Assembly (NCBI GenBank): GCA_023443225.1
Contig: JAEZVF010000012.1
Coordinates: forward strand, 1 to 43,589
DNA: 43,589 nucleotides
Source: Bacillota bacterium
GTDB taxonomy: Bacteria; Bacillota; Clostridia; Lachnospirales; Lachnospiraceae
Direction: 5' to 3'
Shown: in pieces, positions 31,220-39,253 of the stretch
Layout of the letters: every line of letters starts with the position of its first letter
Numbering within the stretch: the first letter of the stretch is position 1
The notes under the pieces: model-generated
Database searches by the model: none
Told to the model about the DNA's origin: nothing
What the model saw: the letters and a program-made list of their open reading frames with translations, nothing else
Translations under genes and position numbers: made by a program

Positions 31220-32401
31220 ATGTACCCTAAAGTATCTATTTTTCAAAGAAAACAAGATGATAGGTGGGTAGGACAAATTTATTTCGGTCCCGATGCAAAG
31301 CCAAAATATCGATCCTTATACGCAAAAGGAGAAGAAGAGGTAAAAGCAAAAGTTAATCAACTATTATTTGAAATAAAGATAGGAGAATATATACCACCAA
31401 ACAAGGACACGCTTGTCAACTTTCTAAGAGAGTATTACAAGGCGTGTCTGCCTAATTGGGAGGATACAACCGCGGAGCTTTACAAGATGTATATAGACAT
31501 ACATTTTGTGCCTTATTTTAAGGATATGAAGCTTGTGGATGTTAAAACTCTCACACTTGACACGTTTTATAATTATAAAATGGTAACACCAAGAGAACAG
31601 AAAGTAAGACAAGGTAAAAATACCGTAACAAAAAATGTACCTCCACTTAGTGTTAATACGGTCATCAAGCTTAACAAGTTCCTCAAGGCAGCCTTTAATT
31701 ACGCTATAATAAATGACAAAATAAGAAAAAATCCTACGGATGGAGTAAAACTGGCATCCAAGACAAAGTATCTACCTACAGTTTACGATCAAGAGAAGTT
31801 TTTAAAATTACTAAAATCTGTTAGTGGTAAGGATGAAGAGATTCCGGTTGTTTTAGGTGCCGGATGCGGATTAAGACGTGGGGAAATGTGTGGCCTTAGA
31901 TGGGATAATGTGGACTTTGATAAAAGAACGATAACCATAGAGAAAACAAGAGTCAATTTTACAAAGAATATTGAAAAGAAACCAAAGAACGAAACTAGCG
32001 CCAGAACAATAATCGCACCGAAGTATGTTATTGATACATTGTTTGCGTATTATAAAACAAAAGGAAAACCAGAACCAAGTGAGAACATTATAACCAGGTG
32101 GAAACCTAAATCATTATCTGAAAGGTTCAGTGTCATTTTAGAACAACATGGATTAGATCATATAAGGTTACATGATTTAAGACACTACAATGCAGTTATA
32201 ATGATGACAAACGGAACACCGGACCGTGTAGCGGCCGAAAGGTTGGGACATTCGAATGTGTCGACATTAAGAGAAGTATACCAACACGTTTTAAAAGACA
32301 TGGATAAAGAAGCAGCCGAGAAGATAGACCAGTCTATTATTGTGGATGAACCAAAGGAATTGACCAAGGAGGAACGGAGAGCAATGTTTAAAATAATGTA
32401 A
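31220..32401 (+). CDS. int: Tyrosine-type integrase
   Basis: This 393-residue protein starts at ATG 31220 after AAGGAGGTAGTCACC, as an upstream frame overlaps the repressor. It has an N-terminal arm-binding domain, a core-binding domain (about 60-165) and a catalytic domain. The catalytic residues are Arg in GAGCGLRRGE (about 219), H318 and R321 in HDLRHYN, H344 in LGHSNVS and Y354 in REVYQH. It integrates the phage at the tRNA-Leu gene that it faces. Confidence 0.95.
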   Translation: MYPKVSIFQRKQDDRWVGQIYFGPDAKPKYRSLYAKGEEEVKAKVNQLLFEIKIGEYIPPNKDTLVNFLREYYKACLPNWEDTTAELYKMYIDIHFVPYFKDMKLVDVKTLTLDTFYNYKMVTPREQKVRQGKNTVTKNVPPLSVNTVIKLNKFLKAAFNYAIINDKIRKNPTDGVKLASKTKYLPTVYDQEKFLKLLKSVSGKDEEIPVVLGAGCGLRRGEMCGLRWDNVDFDKRTITIEKTRVNFTKNIEKKPKNETSARTIIAPKYVIDTLFAYYKTKGKPEPSENIITRWKPKSLSERFSVILEQHGLDHIRLHDLRHYNAVIMMTNGTPDRVAAERLGHSNVSTLREVYQHVLKDMDKEAAEKIDQSIIVDEPKELTKEERRAMFKIM

Positions 32402-32484
32402 AAATGTAGCCGATGCCTCACACACCAACTACACTTTCTTACTACAGAACTTTTGTTCGGATTTTGAAAAGCTCTGAAACCCTA

Positions 32485-32530
32485 TGCAGTCGACGGGACT
32501 TGAACCCGTACCCAGTTAGCCCGGACTAGA
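32485..32530. other. Probable attachment-site core (3' end of tRNA-Leu)
   Basis: The integrase gene ends about 85 bp from the 3' end of the tRNA-Leu gene, and that 3' end faces the prophage. Integrases of this family commonly use the 3' part of a tRNA, restoring it from phage DNA. The second copy would lie beyond position 1 and cannot be seen. The exact core length is unknown. Confidence 0.5.
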
Positions 32531-32569
32531 TCCTTAGTCTAGCGCGTATGCCAATTCCGCCACGACTGC
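32485..32569 (-). tRNA. tRNA-Leu(AAG)
   Basis: This is an 85-nt class II tRNA. The acceptor is GCAGTCG/CGACTGC with discriminator A, and the anticodon stem CTAGA/TCTAG has loop CTAAGGA (anticodon AAG). There is a long variable arm (about CCGGGCTAACTGGG) and a T arm ACGGG-TTCAAGT-CCCGT. CCA is not encoded. It reads CUU (and, as inosine, CUC) codons. It is the host gene used as the prophage boundary. Confidence 0.95.
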
Positions 32570-32610
32570 AAACTATATTTTGTTCACCATATGTCCAGCG
32601 AACGAATTAT

Positions 32611-32639
32611 ATTATAACAATAAATTATACAAAAATCAA
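32611..32639 (-). promoter_or_regulatory. tRNA-Leu promoter
   Basis: The -35 box TTGATT (32634-32639) is followed by a 17-nt spacer and a perfect -10 box TATAAT (32611-32616) on the minus strand, about 42 bp upstream of the mature tRNA. Confidence 0.75.
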
Positions 32640-32862
32640 TACTTTTTTTTAAAAATTCATTAGAAATGGAATCCAAGTGAAATATTTTACTAGTGTTTTA
32701 GAAAAATATAAAAGTAACTTCCATAACATCATCAAAGAGATAAAATGTTTTACTATTAACAGTGTTTTATGCTATAGGCGAAGTAGTTATTCCAAACCTC
32801 GTTGTTCTTTCTATTACGAATGAATATCTATTCCTTAATTAGATTAATGGAGGTAATAAACT

Positions 32863-32907
32863 ATGAAGTACTACTTATGTTATAAATTCAATGCATCTGG
32901 AACATAA
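32863..32907 (+). CDS. 14-codon ORF with perfect ribosome site
   Basis: MKYYLCYKFNASGT is preceded by GGAGGT (32849-32854) at an 8-nt spacing, as good as any in the window. An inverted repeat CATAAG/CTTATG (32903-32908 and 32918-32923) overlaps its stop. It points toward the end of the radical SAM array. The rest of 32640-32941 holds no other gene, only a TTTTACTA...GTGTTTTA pattern occurring twice (32685-32700, 32748-32769). It may be a leader peptide, precursor peptide or relic. Confidence 0.4.
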   Translation: MKYYLCYKFNASGT

Positions 32908-32941
32908 GCCTAAGTTGCTTATGCAATCCATCTTACAAATA

Positions 32942-33988
32942 CTATAAAAATGCCACCTCAATCTTTGAATGTCTCGGAATATAGGCATGATCCTTCTTCT
33001 CCCAATCCACAAGATAAAGCCTACTCTTATACTTAATACTTTTACCGTTTTGAAAGATTCCTAATAGCGGATCATCCTCTGTCAAGCCTATGATTAAGAA
33101 ATCATATTTCTTTGATACTTTTAGCATCTGCTGCCACAATTCTTTTGCAACAGTTACTTCATTATCTTTTACAAAGATACCAGCGCTGGCGCAATTAGCA
33201 ACGGTATTTACCTTTGGAAAGGGAGGATAGCCAAGCCACGCTGTCGGTAGCTTTGATAAATATCGATACATACCCTTGTAGTACCGAACGATATATTGTT
33301 TGTAGCTCTGCTGATTCAGTACATACCCGAAGGCAAGAAGATCTCTCCCCTGATATAAGCCATAAAATTGTGCGTTCTTTAAATCATAGGAATCCGGCCA
33401 TTCCATACTAAAGTCAACCTTTTCGATGGATTTCTCATAGAAGTTTCGAGCTTCTTCACTACTACATTCCCTAAATTCAACCTGTGTCCGTTTGTTCCCG
33501 CCTGTCTTACAAAAGTAAGTGCAATATTCTCCTACAGGATGATAGGTTGGCATGTGTTTTCTTTTTTTCTCAAGCATCGTCTGTACAGATGTGTTTTCTG
33601 ATAGTATAGTCGTATAATAGACCTCTGCTTTGGTTTCTTCGTAAAGGGCCTGATAGATTTGCGGTATACAATAGACTTTCTTCTGGTATTCTGGAATGAT
33701 CTTTAGTCCAGTGAGATAACCGGTCGTTGTTATCTTTCCCTGATAATAAGCCTTTCTTAGAATACAGCCACCCGTTCCAATTATTTTATTCGAGGCATTC
33801 TTATCTCTTACTATCATCATAACCACACGTTCTCCCTCTTTCCGGTAGGAGTCCAGTGTATCTGGATTTCTTAAATATTGAATTGCTATTTTACCTTCAA
33901 AGCTTTCGTTTTCAAATACTTGATTTATCTTCAATCCGTCATTTTTATTTGCCACTGCTATTTCATATTTGTTATTTTGGTAGTTCAT
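32942..33988 (-). CDS. GNAT-like acyltransferase, last gene of the array
   Basis: This 348-residue protein begins MNYQNNKYEIAVANKNDGLK. A GNAT-like motif A is visible at about 85-115 (GYLTGLKIIPEYQKKVYCIP), followed by a second alpha/beta half (from about residue 165), so it may have two GNAT-type halves. It would transfer an acyl group from a CoA or carrier donor. It overlaps the preceding radical SAM gene by 17 bp, which ties it to the array. No predicted membrane span is present. The substrate is unknown. Confidence 0.7.
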   Translation of the reverse strand: MNYQNNKYEIAVANKNDGLKINQVFENESFEGKIAIQYLRNPDTLDSYRKEGERVVMMIVRDKNASNKIIGTGGCILRKAYYQGKITTTGYLTGLKIIPEYQKKVYCIPQIYQALYEETKAEVYYTTILSENTSVQTMLEKKRKHMPTYHPVGEYCTYFCKTGGNKRTQVEFRECSSEEARNFYEKSIEKVDFSMEWPDSYDLKNAQFYGLYQGRDLLAFGYVLNQQSYKQYIVRYYKGMYRYLSKLPTAWLGYPPFPKVNTVANCASAGIFVKDNEVTVAKELWQQMLKVSKKYDFLIIGLTEDDPLLGIFQNGKSIKYKSRLYLVDWEKKDHAYIPRHSKIEVAFL

Positions 33989-35303
33989 CCAGATGCTCTC
34001 CTATTGGTACATTCATTTTTTGATCGACTTCGCCACCAATTCTTAAATTCATAGCCCAAAACAAACTCCATAACAATGGACTTGTTCGACCCATAGAAGC
34101 AACACCCCGTTTCACTGTATTATGAAAGGATGAAAATTCTTTTCGAGCATCACGACAAACTGCACTGAGCTGCTCCGGTGTCATGTTTTTCGGACGAAAT
34201 GCTAATTCTCCATAATTATAATGCTCCTCTAGCCACCAGTTATCAAAAAGCAAACGATTTTGTTCCTTTAATCTTGCATATAGAGGTGTTCCCGGAAAAG
34301 GCAGCAGATGATTAAAGGCAGCTGTATAAAACCTGTGCTTTTCTGCAAACCTTAGTGCAGATTCAATCGTCTTTTCCGTATCAGCGTCATACCCGAATAC
34401 AAAGGTCGCATAGATACCCATTCCTGCATCATGAATGCGTTCAACCAGCTCATCTCTTTCTTTTGCAAGTATATTGACTGATTTATTCATTTGACGGAGA
34501 TTGTCCTCCTCAAGACTTTCAAAACCAACCAATATGATTTCACAACCACTTTGTTTCATTGCCTTCAGAAGCTGCTTATCCTTCGCCATGCTAAGCGTAC
34601 CTTGCCCCGCCCATTTAATGTTCAGTGGTTCTATCGTTTGAAATAGGTCCATAGCATTACTTTTATTTGCAATCAGATTATCATCCACTAAAAAATGATA
34701 TCGGTGATCTGACAGTTTGATATCTGCAACAATCTGCTCCAATGGTCTTGCATAATACTTACAGTGATAATAACTGGAAATAGCACAAAATTCACAGCTA
34801 TGACAACATCCTCTTCCTGTCTCAACTAAAGATACGGGAAGATATTTTTTGCCCTCAAATATTGATTTATTAGGAAGGGTATTGCTGTATTGTAACGCTC
34901 CATCGTATCGCTTTTTAAGATTATTTTGTTGAAAGTCCTTAAGCATGGATTCATAAACAGCCTCACCGTTACCAACCAGAATTGCATCCGCATATTGTAT
35001 TGCTTCCTCCGGAATTAAGGTAACATGATAACCACCTAAGACAACCTTCACACCTCGCTGCCTGAATTCTTTTGCAATTCCATAACTTCTCTTTGCAGTA
35101 TAGGTTTCTACGCTGATTAAGACCAAGTCCGTATCCGTATTATAGTCAATCAGTTCAATACGGTCATCGAAAAATTCTGTCTCAATATCATCCGGGGTTA
35201 GTCCTTTGAGTAAAGCTATGGTAAGCGGTTCCATCTTCCAAGTTCCGATATATTTTTGACCTGGCTTTTTCCCAATCGCAGGTAATATAAATGTAATTTT
35301 CAT
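33972..35303 (-). CDS. B12-binding-type radical SAM protein, subfamily II
   Basis: This 443-residue protein has an N-terminal Rossmann-type domain (about 1-150) with VVLGGYHVTLIPEE, as in B12-binding radical SAM proteins but without an evident DxHxxG motif. The radical SAM core has the cluster-binding triad C166-x3-C170-x2-C173 (GRGCCHSCEFCAISS), followed by ILVGFESLEEDNLRQMNKSV. The C-terminal part includes PFPGTPLYARLKEQNRLLFD. Members carry out methyl transfers or C-C bond formation with cobalamin or SAM. It resembles the proteins at 39254 and 40581. Confidence 0.88.
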   Translation of the reverse strand: MKITFILPAIGKKPGQKYIGTWKMEPLTIALLKGLTPDDIETEFFDDRIELIDYNTDTDLVLISVETYTAKRSYGIAKEFRQRGVKVVLGGYHVTLIPEEAIQYADAILVGNGEAVYESMLKDFQQNNLKKRYDGALQYSNTLPNKSIFEGKKYLPVSLVETGRGCCHSCEFCAISSYYHCKYYARPLEQIVADIKLSDHRYHFLVDDNLIANKSNAMDLFQTIEPLNIKWAGQGTLSMAKDKQLLKAMKQSGCEIILVGFESLEEDNLRQMNKSVNILAKERDELVERIHDAGMGIYATFVFGYDADTEKTIESALRFAEKHRFYTAAFNHLLPFPGTPLYARLKEQNRLLFDNWWLEEHYNYGELAFRPKNMTPEQLSAVCRDARKEFSSFHNTVKRGVASMGRTSPLLWSLFWAMNLRIGGEVDQKMNVPIGEHLDELPK

Positions 35304-35343
35304 AAGTGCCTCCGTTTGTGTACATTGAAAACATTCTACCTAA

Positions 35344-36678
35344 TTACGGCAGAATGGGGATGTCTGAATTATCACACATAACCTCTTTGGTATACAGTTC
35401 ATATTTTTTTGCGTATCCTCGGTAGCCCATATTCAAAGGTATGGATAACCAAGCACTATGAATAAATGGTGCCAGACGTTTTGCAATATTTTTATAACGA
35501 TAGGTTTCATTCCAAGCCCAGGTGATTCCCTCTTCTAACTGCTCCTTCGTCATCTTAACCGGTTCAAACACACAATGCTCAACGTCATACATTGCCCAAT
35601 CTCTCTCTCTGATTCGCCCCTGCTCTTCTAATTGCTCATAATATTTTGTTTTTGGAAAGGGTGTCAAGATACTATATCTAGGTAAATCTATTTTGATTTT
35701 ATTTACAACTTCAACGGTTTTTTCAAATACAGAGGAGTCCTCATCATCTCCTCCAAAAGCAAAACAGCCCTGTACTAGGATGCCTAAGGAATGAAGCCTT
35801 TTCATTAATTCTTCATAATCATTTACCTGATTATTAACCTTACGTATAAAGGATTGTGATTCCTGCGAAATGGATTCAAAGCCAATTAATAACCCTTTAC
35901 AGCCGCTTTTTTCAAAAATATTCAGAAGGTCTGGATCAAAGCCAATGGAAGAAGTAACCAACCCCAGCCAGTATTTCTTTAGGGGTATCATTGCTGTAAA
36001 TAGTTCTTTTGCATATTCTTTATCGGCAATTAAATTGACATCGGGTATTACGACTAATTTGGATGGCAGAGCTTCCATCTCTGCTATGACCTCTTTGATT
36101 GGACGCTTATATACTTTTCTGCCAAAGGCAGTCGGATAAGCGCAGAAGGTACAAGGGTGTGCACAACCACGGATGGTTTCAATGGTATTCGTTGTAATAT
36201 AACGCTTCTTATTCAGCAGCTCTCTACGTGGAATCACCCTGCCTTCTAACGTATAGTCACAACCTTGCTCATAACGACTTTTTAGTCTGTGATTTACAAA
36301 ATCATCTAGCATCTGTGGAAAGGTATATTCAGAAAAACCTGTAAACACAACATCTGCATGTTCTGCTGCCTCTTCCGGCATCATAGAAGGATGCACACCT
36401 CCAATAAAAACAGTGATGCCTTTTTTTCTATAATAGTCTGCATACGCATAACATCTGGATGCTGTACCAGTAATACAAGTGATACCTATTAGATCTGCCT
36501 GTATATCTAAGGGTATTTTCCCCGCTGTCTCATCATAAATAACCACTTCAGCTTCATATTTTTCGGGAATCAATGCTGCTAAAGTCGTTAATGTCAAGGG
36601 TGCATAATGCAATACTCTTCCGAAATTTCCTCCATACCGGTGCATTGCCCCTGCTGGAGCTAATAATGCAATCTTCAT
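35344..36678 (-). CDS. B12-binding-type radical SAM protein, subfamily I
   Basis: This 444-residue protein has an N-terminal domain with VFIGGVHPSMMPEEAAEHAD, a radical SAM triad C172-x3-C176-x2-C179 in TIRGCAHPCTFCAYPTAF, and LLIGFESISQESQSFIRKVN. Near the C-terminus is RIRERDWAMYDVEHCVFEPV, matching the RDWSMYNQHHAVFQP stretch of the protein at 41981 and not present in the other three. The ribosome site is AGAGGGAGAGAC. It lies after the fold-back element. Confidence 0.88.
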   Translation of the reverse strand: MKIALLAPAGAMHRYGGNFGRVLHYAPLTLTTLAALIPEKYEAEVVIYDETAGKIPLDIQADLIGITCITGTASRCYAYADYYRKKGITVFIGGVHPSMMPEEAAEHADVVFTGFSEYTFPQMLDDFVNHRLKSRYEQGCDYTLEGRVIPRRELLNKKRYITTNTIETIRGCAHPCTFCAYPTAFGRKVYKRPIKEVIAEMEALPSKLVVIPDVNLIADKEYAKELFTAMIPLKKYWLGLVTSSIGFDPDLLNIFEKSGCKGLLIGFESISQESQSFIRKVNNQVNDYEELMKRLHSLGILVQGCFAFGGDDEDSSVFEKTVEVVNKIKIDLPRYSILTPFPKTKYYEQLEEQGRIRERDWAMYDVEHCVFEPVKMTKEQLEEGITWAWNETYRYKNIAKRLAPFIHSAWLSIPLNMGYRGYAKKYELYTKEVMCDNSDIPILP

Positions 36679-36705
36679 TTGTCTCTCCCTCTACCTTCTT
36701 TTATA

Positions 36706-36951
36706 TTTGGGTGTCATAAGCCCTATTTAGGCTATCGAATGAATAGCGATGTATATATTCCTTTTGTCTGCCTTACCCTCCTGCGGCATGTCCTTTGTAG
36801 AGCCTCAAAGATACGAAAAGCATCTCAGCTGCGCTGCTTTTCGCTGAGTCTCTAGCCGGACATAAGCAGCCTTGTCGGCCGGTCGACGACAAAACGAATA
36901 TACACATCACTATTCATAGATTAAGTTATTTGAGGGCTTATGACGCCCAAA
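36706..36951. repeat. 246-bp fold-back (MITE-like) element
   Basis: The arms 36706-36768 and 36888-36951 are inverted copies with mismatches (outer part TTTGGGTGTCATAAGCCCT against TTTGGGCGTCATAAGCCCT). The inner part folds as well: CATGTCC near 36784 with GGACAT near 36858, and CGAAAAGCA/TGCTTTTCG near 36816-36842. No open frame is convincing. It fills the only large gap in the array, between the GH3-family gene and the next radical SAM gene, and would make a long hairpin in the mRNA. Confidence 0.75.
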
Positions 36952-36966
36952 TCATCATTTAGTCCT

Positions 36967-38502
36967 CTAGTCCTCACAGTAGTGCCCGGTGAATACCTCA
37001 TTCCAACCCCACTTATTCGTAAGGGTGCAGAATTTAATATCTCCCAGTCTCTGTCCCTGTTGCATGCATGCTTTTACATATTCTTCTTTCGGATCACCGG
37101 TAAGCTTAAATACCTTAAGTGGCTTTAACTGCTTTAAACTTCTGCAGTAATCATAATGAAAGCTTTCTCTTAACAACTGATCTATCATTTTGGCCTTTAT
37201 GCTTTTCTCAGACTTTAGATATAATACATAATGGTCCTGTTCTGGAGCCAACATATAAAAGCTATTATCATCGAAGACAGGCTTTAGTTGCTTTATAACA
37301 AAGAGTTCATTGAGCTTTTCACCAAATAGATCCGATACCCTATCCTGCCTTCCTAGGAACCGTACTAAGGGTATACCATCACGGTATTCATGTAACATTA
37401 CAATATCCTTTAGGCAATAACGATAGAGCCCTCCCCCGGTGGTAAGAAGTATCTCATATCTATTTCCTGTTACCAATTGATCGATCTCATAGAATTTGCC
37501 ATCCTCTACGCTGCGAAATTCATAGTAATGGGAGCGGTAGCTGATTCTTGCTGCTTCTTCCCCCACAAAGGGAAAGGAAATCATTCCTTCTGTGGCCAAC
37601 AGCCCTTTTGCTTGTAAGATTACCTTTGGAAAAAGTTTTCTGATTTGCTTTGCGTAAGTCGCAGAATTCCCATCACACCAGCAACTAATTACGGCAAGCT
37701 TTCTCCATATTTTTTGATAATCTCTAGCCTTCACGGCTTCCGCTATCTCTCTCTTTCTTCTCTGACTTAACTGATTTACTATCTCCTCCTCATGGGCATG
37801 GAGGTATTCCAGTAATAATAAAAGCAAGGTAGGACTCCAGATAGAGATTAGGGTAAGATGCTTTTCCCTGAGCAAGGCGACAATCGTTTTAACATAGAAT
37901 TTATCAATATCTTGTTCCTCTTTAATATCCTTCGGAGTAATGATTATTTGTTTCATCAAATAATTTTCCACTGCTCCAAAATATTCACTATCCTCTTCAA
38001 AGCCAATGGGTATCCCACCGGTACTATATTCTCTTTTTGCCGTAACCGGGGTGATGGACCAGTAGCTTCTTCCCCATTTTACCTTAGGTACATTTTGGTA
38101 TAATTGGTATAGCCAAGGCTTGATACCTCTTTGAAATTCATCTTTTAAACTTTGTGTATAAGGGATGTATTTTTTGGCGCTACTTGAGCCACTGGTGAGC
38201 TCAAACATTACTAGCTCTTCCTTTGTTAATACCTCTTTTTCACCGTTTTTCATCCGTTCAATGTAAGGAATATAATCTTCATAAGTAGTAAGCGGAATTC
38301 TCTGTCTAAAATCGGAGAGTTGGTTACATTCATGAAATTGATACTTCCTACCATATACGGTATCTTTGTTGTGATCAAGAATATCTTTACGAATTCTTTC
38401 CTGTGCCTCTTTTGGCGAGTCACCACTTGTAAAACGCAGATATTCTTTGCGGTATAAAAAGCAGCAAAGAGAATGAATGATATAGTAAAGCAATTGCTTC
38501 AT
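36967..38502 (-). CDS. GH3-family acyl-adenylating enzyme
   Basis: This 511-residue protein begins with a hydrophobic helix (LLYYIIHSLCCFLY) and then shows the GH3 pattern: DTVYGRKYQFHEC, the ATP-binding loop ELTSGSSSAKKYIPY (101-115), LLATEGMISFPFVG, a YYEFRSVEDGKFYEID stretch, GGGLYRYCLKDIV, and FLGRQDRVSDLFGEKLNE. GH3 enzymes activate a carboxylic acid as an adenylate and join it to an amine such as an amino acid. In plants this conjugates jasmonate and auxin; bacterial members are poorly known. It is the only ligase in the array. Confidence 0.9.
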   Translation of the reverse strand: MKQLLYYIIHSLCCFLYRKEYLRFTSGDSPKEAQERIRKDILDHNKDTVYGRKYQFHECNQLSDFRQRIPLTTYEDYIPYIERMKNGEKEVLTKEELVMFELTSGSSSAKKYIPYTQSLKDEFQRGIKPWLYQLYQNVPKVKWGRSYWSITPVTAKREYSTGGIPIGFEEDSEYFGAVENYLMKQIIITPKDIKEEQDIDKFYVKTIVALLREKHLTLISIWSPTLLLLLLEYLHAHEEEIVNQLSQRRKREIAEAVKARDYQKIWRKLAVISCWCDGNSATYAKQIRKLFPKVILQAKGLLATEGMISFPFVGEEAARISYRSHYYEFRSVEDGKFYEIDQLVTGNRYEILLTTGGGLYRYCLKDIVMLHEYRDGIPLVRFLGRQDRVSDLFGEKLNELFVIKQLKPVFDDNSFYMLAPEQDHYVLYLKSEKSIKAKMIDQLLRESFHYDYCRSLKQLKPLKVFKLTGDPKEEYVKACMQQGQRLGDIKFCTLTNKWGWNEVFTGHYCED

Positions 38503-38540
38503 GAATTAGTCTCAACTCCTTAGTTATGCTAAATCTTTTA

Positions 38541-39248
38541 TTATTTACGAAATAGTATCTTCTGTGCCATTGGATGTAGATTATCTCTCTTTAGATCCGT
38601 AATGCAGACTAAATCATTGCCTTTGTCATGGTCTGGATTCTTATCTACAAAATAGGCAATATCCTTGTCCTTTAACTTACTTCTTGTGATATCAGCTACA
38701 CCAGCACGTAACCTGTCCTTATCCTTCCGGTAGTGAATCACTCCCGTAGACTCCTTATATTCTTTTGGATACATCAGATTACCAAAGGAGTGCATGATAC
38801 CCTCCATCTGTTTAGGGGTCTCCATTTTATAAGTTGGATAAAAACTTTTAAAGAAGGTTGGAAGCATCTTGTAGGTTTTATAACCCTTCGATATGAGAAA
38901 CCAATAAAAATGTTCATACATTTCCCCATAATCAAAGAAAAATTCAGCAAAGGTGCGGAATAATTCGGAGCTTCCCCAATAATCCTTATGGATAATAGTA
39001 TCTCCAGAAAACACACCATGGATTGTCTGCTGACCAAAGGGTATGTGTAAAATAAGCTGTGTAGAGAATCCGCAGATTTCATTATTCTCATTCCGAAGTA
39101 AAATACAATAATCTTTTTGTGATAAATCTTCACAAAAAGTTTCCATCTTCATCCCTTCATAAAAAGTATCCATTAACTGATACATAGTAAGGATATCTTC
39201 TTTATTTAAATTCTTTTTTGCTATAACTTCTCCATACAAATTTACCAT
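38541..39248 (-). CDS. GNAT-like acetyltransferase / acyltransferase
   Basis: This 235-residue protein starts at ATG 39248 (MVNLYGEVIAKKNLNKEDIL), seven bases after AGGTG and close after the previous gene. The N-terminal GNAT-type strands (KDYCILLRNENNEICGFSTQ) are followed by GVFSGDTIIHKDYWGSSELF, like the acetyl-CoA binding motif, and a FYWFLISKGYKTYKMLPTFF helix. The C-terminal third is unique. It probably acylates an amine or hydroxyl group. It differs strongly from the other GNAT-like protein. Confidence 0.75.
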   Translation of the reverse strand: MVNLYGEVIAKKNLNKEDILTMYQLMDTFYEGMKMETFCEDLSQKDYCILLRNENNEICGFSTQLILHIPFGQQTIHGVFSGDTIIHKDYWGSSELFRTFAEFFFDYGEMYEHFYWFLISKGYKTYKMLPTFFKSFYPTYKMETPKQMEGIMHSFGNLMYPKEYKESTGVIHYRKDKDRLRAGVADITRSKLKDKDIAYFVDKNPDHDKGNDLVCITDLKRDNLHPMAQKILFRK

Positions 39249-39253
39249 ATATG

